From NCBI RefSeq assembly GCF_033542235.1, contig NZ_JAWRCU010000007.1:1-64000 (forward strand): a stretch of 64,000 nt of DNA, in the 5' to 3' direction. The stretch comes from JAWRCU01 sp033542235. Its GTDB lineage: Bacteria > Pseudomonadota > Alphaproteobacteria > Rhizobiales > Rhizobiaceae. This document shows positions 8,180-16,537 of this stretch, piece by piece. Positions within the stretch are counted from its first letter, which is position 1; the number at the start of each line of letters is the position of its first letter. The notes beneath the pieces are model-generated. The model worked only from the letters and a program-made list of their open reading frames with translations, was not told where the DNA came from and searched no databases. Both the position numbers and the translations under genes were made by a program.

Positions 8180-8586
8180 TGTCAGATCCACAAGTAATAT
8201 TTCTGTTCACTTTTGGCATGCAATAGTTAGCGACAACGCGCAGAACGCTTGTTACGGCGCTGTGCGAGTTTAGTCTGCCTATGACGCAGTCTCTATTTAT
8301 GAAAGGAGAGAAAGAGTTCTGAAAGTGACTATCCAGAACGTTCCCTACCGCCAGGGTCCGTTCTATGCAGGTGTCAGCGGATTGTCGTTAGCGCCGTATC
8401 CGGAAAGTTTTCACTGGATACATATTTGCAGGTCTCTTCAACCTGAACGCGCGGAATGGCCTCCTTGTCCGACTTGTCACCTGTCGGAGGGCGTTACATA
8501 ATTAGAGTTGGCGGGGGGATTCGTCGGAATGAATACGCCAGTTGCCGATAGAACCGCCGAAGAACCAAGGGGCTACCTCGGAAGAG
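8180..8586. promoter_or_regulatory. Divergent control region between uxs and the CuxR-like gene
   Basis: 407 bases separate the two divergent starts. The region is visibly lower in GC than its surroundings. It should carry the polysaccharide promoter and the activator site, as the equivalent region does in S. meliloti (recalled). I could not assign convincing -35/-10 boxes. A weak repeat around CGTTC recurs at 8339 and 8359, a 20-base spacing compatible with an AraC-type site, but the match is poor. A possible small frame (8325-8501) also lies here. Confidence 0.5.
8325..8501 (+). CDS. Possible 58-residue small protein with a CPTCH motif
   Basis: A GTG-started frame runs 58 codons to a TAA at 8499-8501 inside the divergent control region. 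An AAAGGAGAG sequence lies 14-23 bases upstream, which is rather far for this start. The peptide ends in PPCPTCHLSEG, with a single Cys-x-x-Cys-His pair and an earlier Cys at residue 35. No family was recognised. Codon use is poorer in GC than in the neighbours. It could be a real small protein, a leader peptide controlling the AraC-type gene, or chance. Confidence 0.25.
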   Translation: MTIQNVPYRQGPFYAGVSGLSLAPYPESFHWIHICRSLQPERAEWPPCPTCHLSEGVT

Positions 8587-9690
8587 ATGCCGGCGCTGGA
8601 GCGCGAGCGGCGTCGTTGGCCGCGGGAGCCTTCAGCGAGTGAGGGCCTGGGACCGGCAGGCCCGCCCGCGCTTACCCCATTGTCCTTTTCCACTCGCGGC
8701 CTGCCTAGCCAGGATCAGTTCGCCGCATGGCAGGCTCTTCTGGCGCCTCTTGTAGATATCCGGCTACCTGACGGCATCGGCCCGGAAGACGGGTTTCCGG
8801 CCGATCATACGGCTTGGAACCTGGGCAGCATGCTCGTCGTGCAGCAGCGCACGCCAGCACATAGCTATGCCCGCTCCGAAGCAAGGCTTCGGTCCAGTTC
8901 GATCGATCACTGGTATCTGGTGCGGCTGCGTACAGGCCTGAGCTGGACGGAGGTCGATGGCCGCGTTGCCGCCGGGAAGCCTGGCACGCTGGAGCTTCGG
9001 TCGCTTGCTCGTCCGTTTCGGGGACGTGCGACGGAATCCGAAGGTCTTTTCCTTTATCTGCCTCGTGAGAGTTTCGAGCACGCAGCACCGGCGCTCGAGT
9101 CCAGGAATAATTCGATACTCTCGGGCAACGTCGCCAATCTCCTGATCGACTATATCAACGGTATGGAGGCAAAGCTCCACACGCTCTCCGAAGAGGATCT
9201 TCCACGGGTGGTTCAAGCCACTCGCGATATGATCCTGAGCTGCCTCTCACCGTCGAAGGACCAGGCCCCGGCAGCCGAGCAAATGGCCGGCGTCGCTCTT
9301 ATGGAAAGGGCCCGGCGATACGTGCAAAGCAATCTCGGCGCAGTCGATCTGACGCCTGAAGCCATGTGCCGGGCGCTCGGCATTTCCCGGACCCGCCTCT
9401 ATGAGCTGTTCGAGCCAAGCGGAGGCGTCAATCATTACATCCAGCGGCGCCGCTTGCTTGCGGCTCATGCAGCCCTGACGGACCGCAATGATTCCCGCCG
9501 CATAATCGATATAGCTGAAGCGGTCGGCTTCAACTCCGCGGCTAACTTCAGCCGCGCCTTCAGCAAGGAATTCGGCTACAGCCCGCGCGAGGCGCGCAAC
9601 GCCGTGCCTCACTTCGCTCATCCGGTTGGTGCTGCTGAGCGAAATAAGCCCTCGTCTTTCGAAGAATGGCTCAAGATGCTTGGCAATTGA
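8587..9690 (+). CDS. cuxR: AraC-type activator with RxxxR motif, CuxR-like (c-di-GMP-responsive)
   Basis: 367 residues from ATG 8587; a TTG at 8542 would add 15 residues. Near the N-terminus lie two overlapping RxxxR motifs (R6-R10 and R9-R13 from this start). A cupin-like sensory domain follows (about 45-190), then a linker and a double helix-turn-helix AraC domain (about 260-355; ISRTRLYELFEPSGG and AVGFNSAANFSRAFSKEFGYSP). CuxR of S. meliloti (known) is an AraC protein that binds c-di-GMP through an N-terminal RxxxR motif plus a cupin domain and activates the divergent uxs operon. Order and orientation here are the same. A paralogue lies at 38904-40046. The gene converges on the STAS gene, with 12 bases between stops. 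Confidence 0.78.
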   Translation: MPALERERRRWPREPSASEGLGPAGPPALTPLSFSTRGLPSQDQFAAWQALLAPLVDIRLPDGIGPEDGFPADHTAWNLGSMLVVQQRTPAHSYARSEARLRSSSIDHWYLVRLRTGLSWTEVDGRVAAGKPGTLELRSLARPFRGRATESEGLFLYLPRESFEHAAPALESRNNSILSGNVANLLIDYINGMEAKLHTLSEEDLPRVVQATRDMILSCLSPSKDQAPAAEQMAGVALMERARRYVQSNLGAVDLTPEAMCRALGISRTRLYELFEPSGGVNHYIQRRRLLAAHAALTDRNDSRRIIDIAEAVGFNSAANFSRAFSKEFGYSPREARNAVPHFAHPVGAAERNKPSSFEEWLKMLGN

Positions 9691-9702
9691 GAGAGCTGAG
9701 AT

Positions 9703-10041
9703 TCAGTCGATCAGGAACGTCAGCGCAGGATGTAATTTTTTGAGGTTTGGAAGCGACTTGGATTGCCACGGGACATCGGACGTCCCGCGTACGGTCAGTT
9801 TGATATTTGGATGCTTGCGGGTCTCGATTGTGAATTTCGCAAGCAGGTTGATTCCAGATGAATTAAGAAACTCCAAGCCTCTCAGGTCGATTGTAATAGA
9901 GTCTGGATTTGAATTAAGGATACCAGTCATCAAATCGAGAACTGGCACGTAATCTTTCGAGCTTGCCAGTCGCATTACCCCATCGAAATAAATATCGGTA
10001 CCCTCGTTCCATACCCGGTATTCGTCAGTCTTGATTTCCAT
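9703..10041 (-). CDS. STAS-domain protein (anti-anti-sigma-like, slr1659 type)
   Basis: 112 residues from ATG 10041; a TTG at 10047 is an alternative. The whole protein is one STAS domain. ITIDLRGLEFLNSSGINLL holds the phosphoacceptor region (N60-S61-S62-G63, comparable to DSSG in SpoIIAA). In partner switching such a protein is phosphorylated by a GHKL kinase and dephosphorylated by a PP2C phosphatase, and its free form binds a target. The kinase and phosphatase genes are directly upstream in the same operon. The domain aligns along its length with residues 25-118 of the STAS-methyltransferase fusion at 12970-14151, so the two are paralogous switch proteins. The downstream target is unknown. 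Confidence 0.82.
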   Translation of the reverse strand: MEIKTDEYRVWNEGTDIYFDGVMRLASSKDYVPVLDLMTGILNSNPDSITIDLRGLEFLNSSGINLLAKFTIETRKHPNIKLTVRGTSDVPWQSKSLPNLKKLHPALTFLID

Positions 10042-10047
10042 GGACAA

Positions 10048-10617
10048 TTATCCCAGTTCGCTGAGCGCGTGTACGACCGGAATGGCGGCATAGGTTTCCA
10101 CCCAGACGCAGTCTTCCTCCTTGGTCGGGCTAAAGATCCAAGCCAGACGCGCTCCATAATCATTCATTAGCGTGAGTAATCCAAGCCCGGATCCAGTCGC
10201 TTCGGCATCTGCCGCATTCGCTTCGATGCGCTTGATCAGCAGATCACCAGGATCCCCCACCGTTATCTCGGAGAGCAGGTTCTGAAACTCCGAAGCGATC
10301 TTGTCGGCCACCAGATTCGATACTTTCACCTTGAAAGTTTCCGAATCCATTGCCGCTTCGACCACGACCTCGCCCGGGGCGCGGAATTTGATCGCGTTTT
10401 CCACCAGTTCGTTGACCAGATATCCGATACTGTGCCGAACCTCCTTGTAGTCGTTGCGAGATGACCGAAAGCGCAAGGCGAAGAGGTCGGCGATGAAATC
10501 GGCGGTGGTGGCGCAATGATGCCAGCTGAGGTCGAGCGGCCCATCGAACAATCGCAGACGGCTTACATTGTCCTTCATACCGATCGCGATATCCATGGGC
10601 CCAAATAGTGTCGTCAT
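10048..10617 (-). CDS. GHKL ATPase/serine kinase (SiaB/slr1658-like)
   Basis: 189 residues from ATG 10617, with AGGTG about 7 bases upstream. A GHKL-type ATP-binding fold is shown by an N-box NELVENAIKF (69-78, with Glu70 and Asn74) and a G2 box GSGLGLLTLMNDYG (142-155). There are no histidine-kinase dimerisation or membrane segments. Small proteins of this kind phosphorylate a STAS partner on Ser or Thr, as RsbW/SpoIIAB and Pseudomonas SiaB do. Its stop is 6 bases from the STAS start, and its start is 4 bases after the phosphatase stop. That layout is typical of a switch protein, kinase and phosphatase set. Confidence 0.82.
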   Translation of the reverse strand: MTTLFGPMDIAIGMKDNVSRLRLFDGPLDLSWHHCATTADFIADLFALRFRSSRNDYKEVRHSIGYLVNELVENAIKFRAPGEVVVEAAMDSETFKVKVSNLVADKIASEFQNLLSEITVGDPGDLLIKRIEANAADAEATGSGLGLLTLMNDYGARLAWIFSPTKEEDCVWVETYAAIPVVHALSELG

Positions 10618-10621
10618 TTGT

Positions 10622-12973
10622 TCACCTGTGCTTCATGACGAGGAGGGTGATGTCGTCGTGAATCTTACGGGTTCCGATGTGCGCCATCAGATCGTCTATG
10701 ATTCCGGCCTTGATCTCTTCTGCCGTCCGGCTATGCCGCCGGCGCGCACTTTCGCAGAGGCGATCGAGGCCAAAGAGCTTTCCCTCCGGGCCCGTCGCCT
10801 CGGTTACGCCGTCCGTGTGAAGCACAATAACATCGCCGCTGTTGAACGGAATGTCGCGGGTCGCGACGAATGGCGAGATGTCGTGCTCGAGGCCAACAGG
10901 TAAACCGAGGTCGACCGTCTCGATGCGTTCGACGCCTCCGTCTGAACGAACCACGAGCACATCCTCATGCTGACCTGACAAGATCACTTGCCCGTTCTCG
11001 AAGTCGAGGAAGGCCAGGGTCAATGACTTGTTGGAATTCGTGCGTTCTATATTCTTGTAAATTGCGCGGTTGAGGCGTTCGAGGAACTGGCGCGGGTCGC
11101 CTTCACCCGTCTCGAGAAGCGCGCGCGCGACGGATTGGACCATCAGCATCAGCACGCCGCTCTCAAGCCCGTGGCCGGTCACGTCGCCGATGCCGATTTT
11201 GACGCGCGATCCATTCTGCAGCACGTCGTAATAGTCCCCGCCGACCTCGTCAGCGGGTCTCATATAGGCTGCAATGTCGACGGAAGGGATCGCCTCCAGT
11301 TCGCGAGGCTTCGGAAGAACCATCATCTGGATGTGTTTTGCGACATCAAGCTCCGCGCCGAGCCGTATGTTTTCGTCGCGCAGTTTGTCGTTGAGTTCCA
11401 GAATTTCCTGGTTTGCGTGTTCGAGGTCTTTCGTACGTTCGTCGACCAGTTGCTCGAGGTTTTCCGTGTGAAAGCTGATCTGCTCTGCCATTCGATTGAA
11501 GGCAGTGCCGACTTCACCGACCTCGTCGCGAGTCGGAATGGCTACCCGGACTGAATAGTCCTTGGACTGAAGGCGCCTTGCGGCGCCGGCAAGAGCGCTG
11601 AGGCCCGCGGTGATCCGCTTTGAGATCCCAAATACCGCTGCGAAGACGATCAGCAGGGAAATTATGACGGCCAGAAGCTGATAGAGAAGGATTCGGTTTG
11701 TGGCGTGAGAAATGCTCTTCTGGGCCGCAAACAGCGAGGCATATATCTCTCGCTCGGGAACGACCAGCCCGACCAGCATTCTCTCGGACCTCACTGGGTC
11801 TCCCGAACTCCATAGATTGGTCGGCTTAAGCCGCTTGAGCACGGTAATGTAGGGTACGCTCTCGCCGCCCTGATTGAGCTGGATGTGCTGGATCACTCCG
11901 TCATTGTTCTGGTCGAGCGGCAGTGACACGATCGCCGGCTGATTGCTCCGGTGCAGGGATCGGTCAAACACCGATGGGCTGGAGTTGCTGATACCCAGCG
12001 TCTTCTCGCCGTCGGGCGAGACAGCGAGGACATTGCCGTTCTGCATGGCAAGAAAGGCAAAGCCGGTATCGGCAATCTTCACGCTTTGGACGATATCGGC
12101 CATCTGGTCGAGCGTCAGGTCCGCCCCGACTATGCCGGCAATGTCCTTGCGATCCTTGGTCCAGACAGGATGCATGAAGCTGACGATCAGCTTGCCCGTC
12201 ACGCCATCCATATAGGGTGAGAGGGTAGTAATGTCCTCGTCCACGGGCTTCAGCGTTGGATCCTTCAGCCAGGCCTGCCACTGTTCGTAAAGCTGGGGGA
12301 AAAAGAAATCCCACCAGTTCGTTTTGTTGTGGCCCGGATAGACGCTATCGAAGGTCACACCTTGATTGCTGTAAGGCGTCGAGCGCAGGATCGGTGCGCT
12401 CCTGGGTCCGATCCAATAAACCTGCAGCTTGCGTGCGCCGGTTGCCTGGACGCTTGGACCGAAAATATCGAAGGCCGTCGTATCGCGGACCTGGGCCGCA
12501 ACTTCGGGGGGCAGCTTTCGGCTGGCGTCCAGAAGGTAGCCCCAGACAGTTACCGCAGAAGCCTCGCCTGGCTGGTTCTGCCACCAGTCACTTGCGGAAT
12601 TGTAGGTGAGAGGGGTTGAAAAGGACGGGTCGTTGGCGATCGCGTCGCCGACCTTCTCCTTGAGCTGCGGGTGATCGGTAAGGGTTTGCATTGACCCGGC
12701 GAGAATTTTGACCTCGGTGTGCACATGGTCGATCAGGAGGTCTGCACGTTCTGCGGTCGTCTCGCTGTATTTCTGCAGATATTCGCCGGTGGCTTTGGTC
12801 AGACCGAGGCCGACCTGTTGCGTCGCATCCCTGGACAGGCGATTGACATTCCATAGAGCGATCCCGCCGCTGATCAACAGATCGAACAGAACCGCGCCAC
12901 CTACCACCAGTACGAATTTCGCTCGAAACGAGCGCAGTCCGAACCGTGGTAACCGCTCGTCCTCACCCCTCAT
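10622..12973 (-). CDS. Membrane sensor with dCache, HAMP and PP2C (SpoIIE) phosphatase
   Basis: 783 residues. A membrane helix (about 18-40), a large periplasmic dCache-like domain (about 45-425), a second helix (about 432-456), HAMP (about 457-510), a coiled coil (about 510-555) and a C-terminal PP2C-type phosphatase (about 565-783) follow in order. Metal-binding residues are visible in EVGGDYYDV, GDVTGHGLESG, TDGVTEA and HDDITLLV. The architecture is that of Pseudomonas SiaA and RsbU-type activators, which dephosphorylate a STAS protein in response to an external ligand. The ligand is not predictable. The start overlaps the methyltransferase stop by 4 bases, so translation is probably coupled. 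Confidence 0.9.
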   Translation of the reverse strand: MRGEDERLPRFGLRSFRAKFVLVVGGAVLFDLLISGGIALWNVNRLSRDATQQVGLGLTKATGEYLQKYSETTAERADLLIDHVHTEVKILAGSMQTLTDHPQLKEKVGDAIANDPSFSTPLTYNSASDWWQNQPGEASAVTVWGYLLDASRKLPPEVAAQVRDTTAFDIFGPSVQATGARKLQVYWIGPRSAPILRSTPYSNQGVTFDSVYPGHNKTNWWDFFFPQLYEQWQAWLKDPTLKPVDEDITTLSPYMDGVTGKLIVSFMHPVWTKDRKDIAGIVGADLTLDQMADIVQSVKIADTGFAFLAMQNGNVLAVSPDGEKTLGISNSSPSVFDRSLHRSNQPAIVSLPLDQNNDGVIQHIQLNQGGESVPYITVLKRLKPTNLWSSGDPVRSERMLVGLVVPEREIYASLFAAQKSISHATNRILLYQLLAVIISLLIVFAAVFGISKRITAGLSALAGAARRLQSKDYSVRVAIPTRDEVGEVGTAFNRMAEQISFHTENLEQLVDERTKDLEHANQEILELNDKLRDENIRLGAELDVAKHIQMMVLPKPRELEAIPSVDIAAYMRPADEVGGDYYDVLQNGSRVKIGIGDVTGHGLESGVLMLMVQSVARALLETGEGDPRQFLERLNRAIYKNIERTNSNKSLTLAFLDFENGQVILSGQHEDVLVVRSDGGVERIETVDLGLPVGLEHDISPFVATRDIPFNSGDVIVLHTDGVTEATGPEGKLFGLDRLCESARRRHSRTAEEIKAGIIDDLMAHIGTRKIHDDITLLVMKHR

Positions 12974-14151
12974 AGCGGCTTTTGTCCCGATGCGACCCAG
13001 ATCGGCCAGCCCGCATAGCCCTTCGGATGAAGGGCCGCGAAAATGTGGTCCTGGAAACCCCGGCGGAACTGTTCCACGAATTCGGGACTATCACCGCGTT
13101 GCTGTGACATGTCGCCGGCAAACGTATTCTCCCACGATTGCACGACGTCTGCGAAGGCCTGCGAGTCATCGAGATTCGTCACCATGAATGACTCGGCTCG
13201 AATATTCTGGAAGCCAGCCTCGATCAGATAACGATGGTTCTTCGGCCCCATCTCAAGATCCATCTTGAAATGAGCAAATAGTTTTGAGAGTTCGTTGTAG
13301 GTCCACTGGATGGCTTCACCCCGCGGCTCGCCGAGGCAATGGGATATCTTCTCGTTGGTGATGTAAACTCGGCCCCCCGGCTTACATATCCTGTACATCT
13401 CCTTGAGAATGAGCGCAGGCCGGTTGAATATTTGGAGTGAGTGTCTGCATGTGACGAAGTCGAACTGGTCGTCTTCGAGGAGCATCTCCGATGCATCGCC
13501 GTAGGTGTATTCGATTCCGCGAACGTCGAATTCCTCTGCCACCTGCCGAGCATAGGCGAGGCTGGATTTGGAGTGGTCGAGGGCTACGATCCGCGACGGG
13601 TTGAATTCCTTCTGCACAAGCAACGCGAAGTCACCGATACCGCAGCAGATATCAGCCATTGCTATGCCGGGCCGCATGCCATGCCGAGGCAGGATTTCGC
13701 GCTCGTGTCGCCAGGTCATCTTTGTCTGTGTGCGCAGAATCGGAATGAAGCCGCCTTCTTCGAGAAAGCTCTGCCCAGGATAGAAGGCATTGTCGTATTG
13801 CTCGACCCTGATATTCGGCTCGACTTGGCTCAACCGATTGAACTTCCGCGTCGCCCACCCGACGACGCTCGAGGTGACGATGACGAACTGGAGGTCAGGT
13901 CGCGCGCGACAATTGTCGACGATAACCCTGGCGAATGCGTGGAACGCAGTGTTGTTCATCTGGGCGAGGCGCTTGACGTTTACATAGAGCACGCCGCGTA
14001 CACGCTCGATGGATTCCTTCAAGAGTGTAAGGCTGGGCGCGAGCTCGTCGATCGTCTGAGGCCGCACGAGACCTGAAATGGAAAATTCCTGGTTGTTGGG
14101 ATCGAAATGCGTCTTGAAACGCGTCCAAGGACCGTGCGCATAGAGGGTCAA
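12970..14151 (-). CDS. STAS domain fused to a SAM-dependent methyltransferase
   Basis: 393 residues. Residues about 22-120 align with the free STAS protein (9703-10041). Matching blocks are G(L/V)(V/M)R, a helix near 40-50, then GVLYVNVKRLAQMNNTAFHAF against SITIDLRGLEFLNSSGINLL, and SSVVGWATRKFNRL against TSDVPWQSKSLPNL. Asn67-Thr68 stands where the free protein has Ser61-Ser62. Residues about 145-390 form a class I methyltransferase: ADICCGIGDFALL (SAM loop, 166-178), VALDHS, YGDASEML, FDFVTCRHSLQIF and MYRICKPGGRVYITNE. The overlap of 4 bases at each end places it firmly in the operon. I infer that phosphorylation of the STAS part gates methyl transfer. The substrate is unknown. Confidence 0.8.
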   Translation of the reverse strand: MTLYAHGPWTRFKTHFDPNNQEFSISGLVRPQTIDELAPSLTLLKESIERVRGVLYVNVKRLAQMNNTAFHAFARVIVDNCRARPDLQFVIVTSSVVGWATRKFNRLSQVEPNIRVEQYDNAFYPGQSFLEEGGFIPILRTQTKMTWRHEREILPRHGMRPGIAMADICCGIGDFALLVQKEFNPSRIVALDHSKSSLAYARQVAEEFDVRGIEYTYGDASEMLLEDDQFDFVTCRHSLQIFNRPALILKEMYRICKPGGRVYITNEKISHCLGEPRGEAIQWTYNELSKLFAHFKMDLEMGPKNHRYLIEAGFQNIRAESFMVTNLDDSQAFADVVQSWENTFAGDMSQQRGDSPEFVEQFRRGFQDHIFAALHPKGYAGWPIWVASGQKPL

Positions 14152-14675
14152 TTTTCGAGACCTCCGAGCGGAAGATCCACTGTCAACGTGATGGAATCGG
14201 CGTCAGTTGTCTCTAAGCTGAGTCCTGCATTGTAGTCGAGAGCGAGTTCTAAAAGCACTATGTCCCTGCTCGGCGCGACGTCTCCCGACAGCGACACGAG
14301 ATATCGCTCCCGGGCGCTCGTGTCTTGAATCTGTGACACCGCGTACTGGTAAAACTGCCGCTCTTCTTCAGTGCAGGGGAACGTCAATTCTATCCTGTCC
14401 CTGTCTCCATCACGGGACAGTTTGCATGCGAGGACACCTGCCGGATGTCGCGTTCGAAACGCGACCTCCAGCAGCTCGTTGAAGGCCGAGGAATATAGAT
14501 TCGAGTACAGCACCGAATCCGGTCGGTTATGGCTGATCGTCCGAGCCAGGTAGCTCGATATGTGATCGCAGTGCTGCCAATCCGAGATGAAAGATCGAAA
14601 CTCGATGTCGAACTCGATCATAGGACGAAATGACCCCTCCTGGGCCGTGCTTTGCGAACCGACACTTTTGGACAT
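14148..14675 (-). CDS. Degenerate GHKL-fold protein (pseudokinase-like)
   Basis: 175 residues from ATG 14675, with AGGA about 8 bases upstream. No strong family hit is apparent by eye, but the layout tracks the intact kinase at 10048-10617. AFNELLEVAFRTRHPAG (64-80) matches YLVNELVENAIKFRAPG, and DIVLLELALDYNAGLSLE matches the region of GSGLGLLTLMNDYGARLAW. The Asn that coordinates magnesium is Val71 here, and the glycine-rich G2 box is absent. ATP binding is therefore unlikely. It may be an inactive partner for the adjacent STAS-methyltransferase, to which its gene is coupled by a 4-base overlap. Homology is inferred from pattern and position. Confidence 0.6.
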   Translation of the reverse strand: MSKSVGSQSTAQEGSFRPMIEFDIEFRSFISDWQHCDHISSYLARTISHNRPDSVLYSNLYSSAFNELLEVAFRTRHPAGVLACKLSRDGDRDRIELTFPCTEEERQFYQYAVSQIQDTSARERYLVSLSGDVAPSRDIVLLELALDYNAGLSLETTDADSITLTVDLPLGGLEN

Positions 14676-14767
14676 CTTCTTCCTGTCTCCGTCCTCAAAT
14701 TACTGAGCCCAGCCGCCCTCTCAGCCTGTGCCCCATGCCATTGGCGTTCATGAGCGGCGGGCTAAGC

Positions 14768-16537
14768 TTACAATGCTCGACCTTGCTGTTCTTTGACGCG
14801 CAATTTCGCCTGTGAATTCCGAATGAAATCGTGTGTCGCCTGCGCGCTCATGGGGCGACCGAGGTAGTTGCCCTGGAGGCAATCGCAGCCTTGCTGAGCG
14901 AGCCATCGCGCCTGGCCGGTGGTTTCGACTCCCTCGGCGGTGACACTGATGCCCAGCCCGTGCGCCAGCGCTATGATCGATCGAACAATTGCCTGGCTCT
15001 TTCGGTCGGTTTCGAGGTCGTTGATAAAATATTGGTCGATCTTCAAACTATCGAAAGGAAAATTCTTGAGATATGTAAGAGAAGAATAATGCGTCCCAAA
15101 ATCATCGAGAGAAATCTTCACGCCGAGGACGTTAAGGGTATTGAGGGTATCGAGGTTGTCTACCGTTTTCTCAAGCAAGACGGTTTCGGTTATCTCTAAC
15201 TCCAGCCGGTCTGGCTGAATGCCGACCGAATCAATAGCCTGAGCAAGTGCGTCCGTGAGAGAGCCGCTCAGAAACTGCGCGGGCGAAAGGTTTATCGCGA
15301 TCGTCAGGGAAGGGGGCCATGTCATCGCTTGACGGCAGCCCTCCTCAAGCACCCAGCGGCCGATGTCGTCCATGAGGCCGTCGGATTCGGCGATCGAGAT
15401 GAACGCGCTTGGTGGAATGACACCGATTTCCGGGTGATTCCATCTCAAGAGAGCCTCGAAGCCCACCAACGACAAATGCGGGCTAAAAAGCGGCTGATAT
15501 TCGAGAAACAGTTCCCTGCGCTCGAGCGCTATTCGCAAGCTTCGTCTAAGGTTCTCGCGCTGCTCGATCAGAAGCAGCATTGAGCGATTGAATATTCGCG
15601 TACACCCGCGTCCGTCGCTTTTCGCCGAATAAAGGGCGATGTCCGCCGCCTTCATAAGTTCCTCGCTCTGGGTCCCATGCTCGGGTGCCAAGGCAATGCC
15701 GACGCTGGCTCCGAGGAAGAGCGGGATGCCGTTGATGACAAACGGGACTTTAAGCGTGTTGACCAAAGCCTCGGCCAGCTGTTCGGCCCCGGCAGGCTGG
15801 CGCTTCCCGGATTGGATCACGGCAAACTCGTCGCCCGCATACCGATAAGCGGAATCTCCTTCCGACAAGGTGTTCCTGATTCTGTCGGCCGCGAGTTGCA
15901 GCAGCACGTCGCCGGCACCATGGCCCAGCGTATCATTCACCGATTTGAAATTGTCGAGGTCAAGTTGCAGCAGTGCTGTCGTTCGTCCCGAGCGATCGAG
16001 CTCCGATAATGCTTGCTGCAGCCTCTCGCCGAAGCGTCGCCGGTTTTGCAGCCCTGTGAGTGCGTCATGCGTGGCTTGATGGATGAGCATGACGTGCTCC
16101 TGCATCTGAGCCGCAGTTTGCTCGCCAGCTTCCGCTTCTTTGACCTCAATGATGCCTATGCCGTCGCCGGCCCTGAAAATGAGGGCAGACAAGGGCGGGT
16201 CGCTCGGCAATCGGCGCAAATCGACCCTTGTCGGCGAGCCGCCCCCCAGCACGCGATGAATTTCATCGCGCCGCTCGGCTTTATGCAAGCCCGGATAGAT
16301 GTCCCAAAGGGAAGCTCCCGCCGCCAGGACATTCCCACGAATGCTCTTCAGCCGGTTCCCACAATGAATGAGGCGAAGGTCTCGGTCGTAGAGCGATATC
16401 AGATCGGTCGTGTTCGACAGGATGTTTCTGAGGAGGGCGTCGATCTCGGAGGAAGTTTGTTGGGAGAAAGGCCCGGTCCCCTCCGGCTGTACGCCAGATG
16501 CTTTCGGACCAAGGAGCCTTCTCCAAAAGCCGTACAA
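14768..16537 (-). CDS. PAS-GGDEF-EAL protein (c-di-GMP turnover)
   Basis: 589 residues from TTG 16537, with AGGAG 8 bases upstream. It has an N-terminal PAS-like part (about 33-135), a GGDEF domain (about 150-315) and an EAL domain (about 330-575). The signature is AGDEF (234-238) rather than GGDEF, and the inhibitory-site position reads SEGD, with no RxxD. The EAL domain keeps EALLRW (361-366), INLSPAQF, ITETVLL, DDFGTHYSS, KID and AEGVET, so phosphodiesterase activity is likely. Cyclase activity is possible but uncertain. No membrane segments are present. It lies 92 bases upstream of the degenerate GHKL gene on the same strand and 145 bases from the end of the cellulose operon. Confidence 0.88.
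   Translation of the reverse strand: MYGFWRRLLGPKASGVQPEGTGPFSQQTSSEIDALLRNILSNTTDLISLYDRDLRLIHCGNRLKSIRGNVLAAGASLWDIYPGLHKAERRDEIHRVLGGGSPTRVDLRRLPSDPPLSALIFRAGDGIGIIEVKEAEAGEQTAAQMQEHVMLIHQATHDALTGLQNRRRFGERLQQALSELDRSGRTTALLQLDLDNFKSVNDTLGHGAGDVLLQLAADRIRNTLSEGDSAYRYAGDEFAVIQSGKRQPAGAEQLAEALVNTLKVPFVINGIPLFLGASVGIALAPEHGTQSEELMKAADIALYSAKSDGRGCTRIFNRSMLLLIEQRENLRRSLRIALERRELFLEYQPLFSPHLSLVGFEALLRWNHPEIGVIPPSAFISIAESDGLMDDIGRWVLEEGCRQAMTWPPSLTIAINLSPAQFLSGSLTDALAQAIDSVGIQPDRLELEITETVLLEKTVDNLDTLNTLNVLGVKISLDDFGTHYSSLTYLKNFPFDSLKIDQYFINDLETDRKSQAIVRSIIALAHGLGISVTAEGVETTGQARWLAQQGCDCLQGNYLGRPMSAQATHDFIRNSQAKLRVKEQQGRAL

Noticed and set aside
8529..8642. ATG at 8529 as an alternative start for the CuxR-like gene
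   Set aside because: It is in a different frame and stops after 37 codons. The AraC-type frame is open from 8542.
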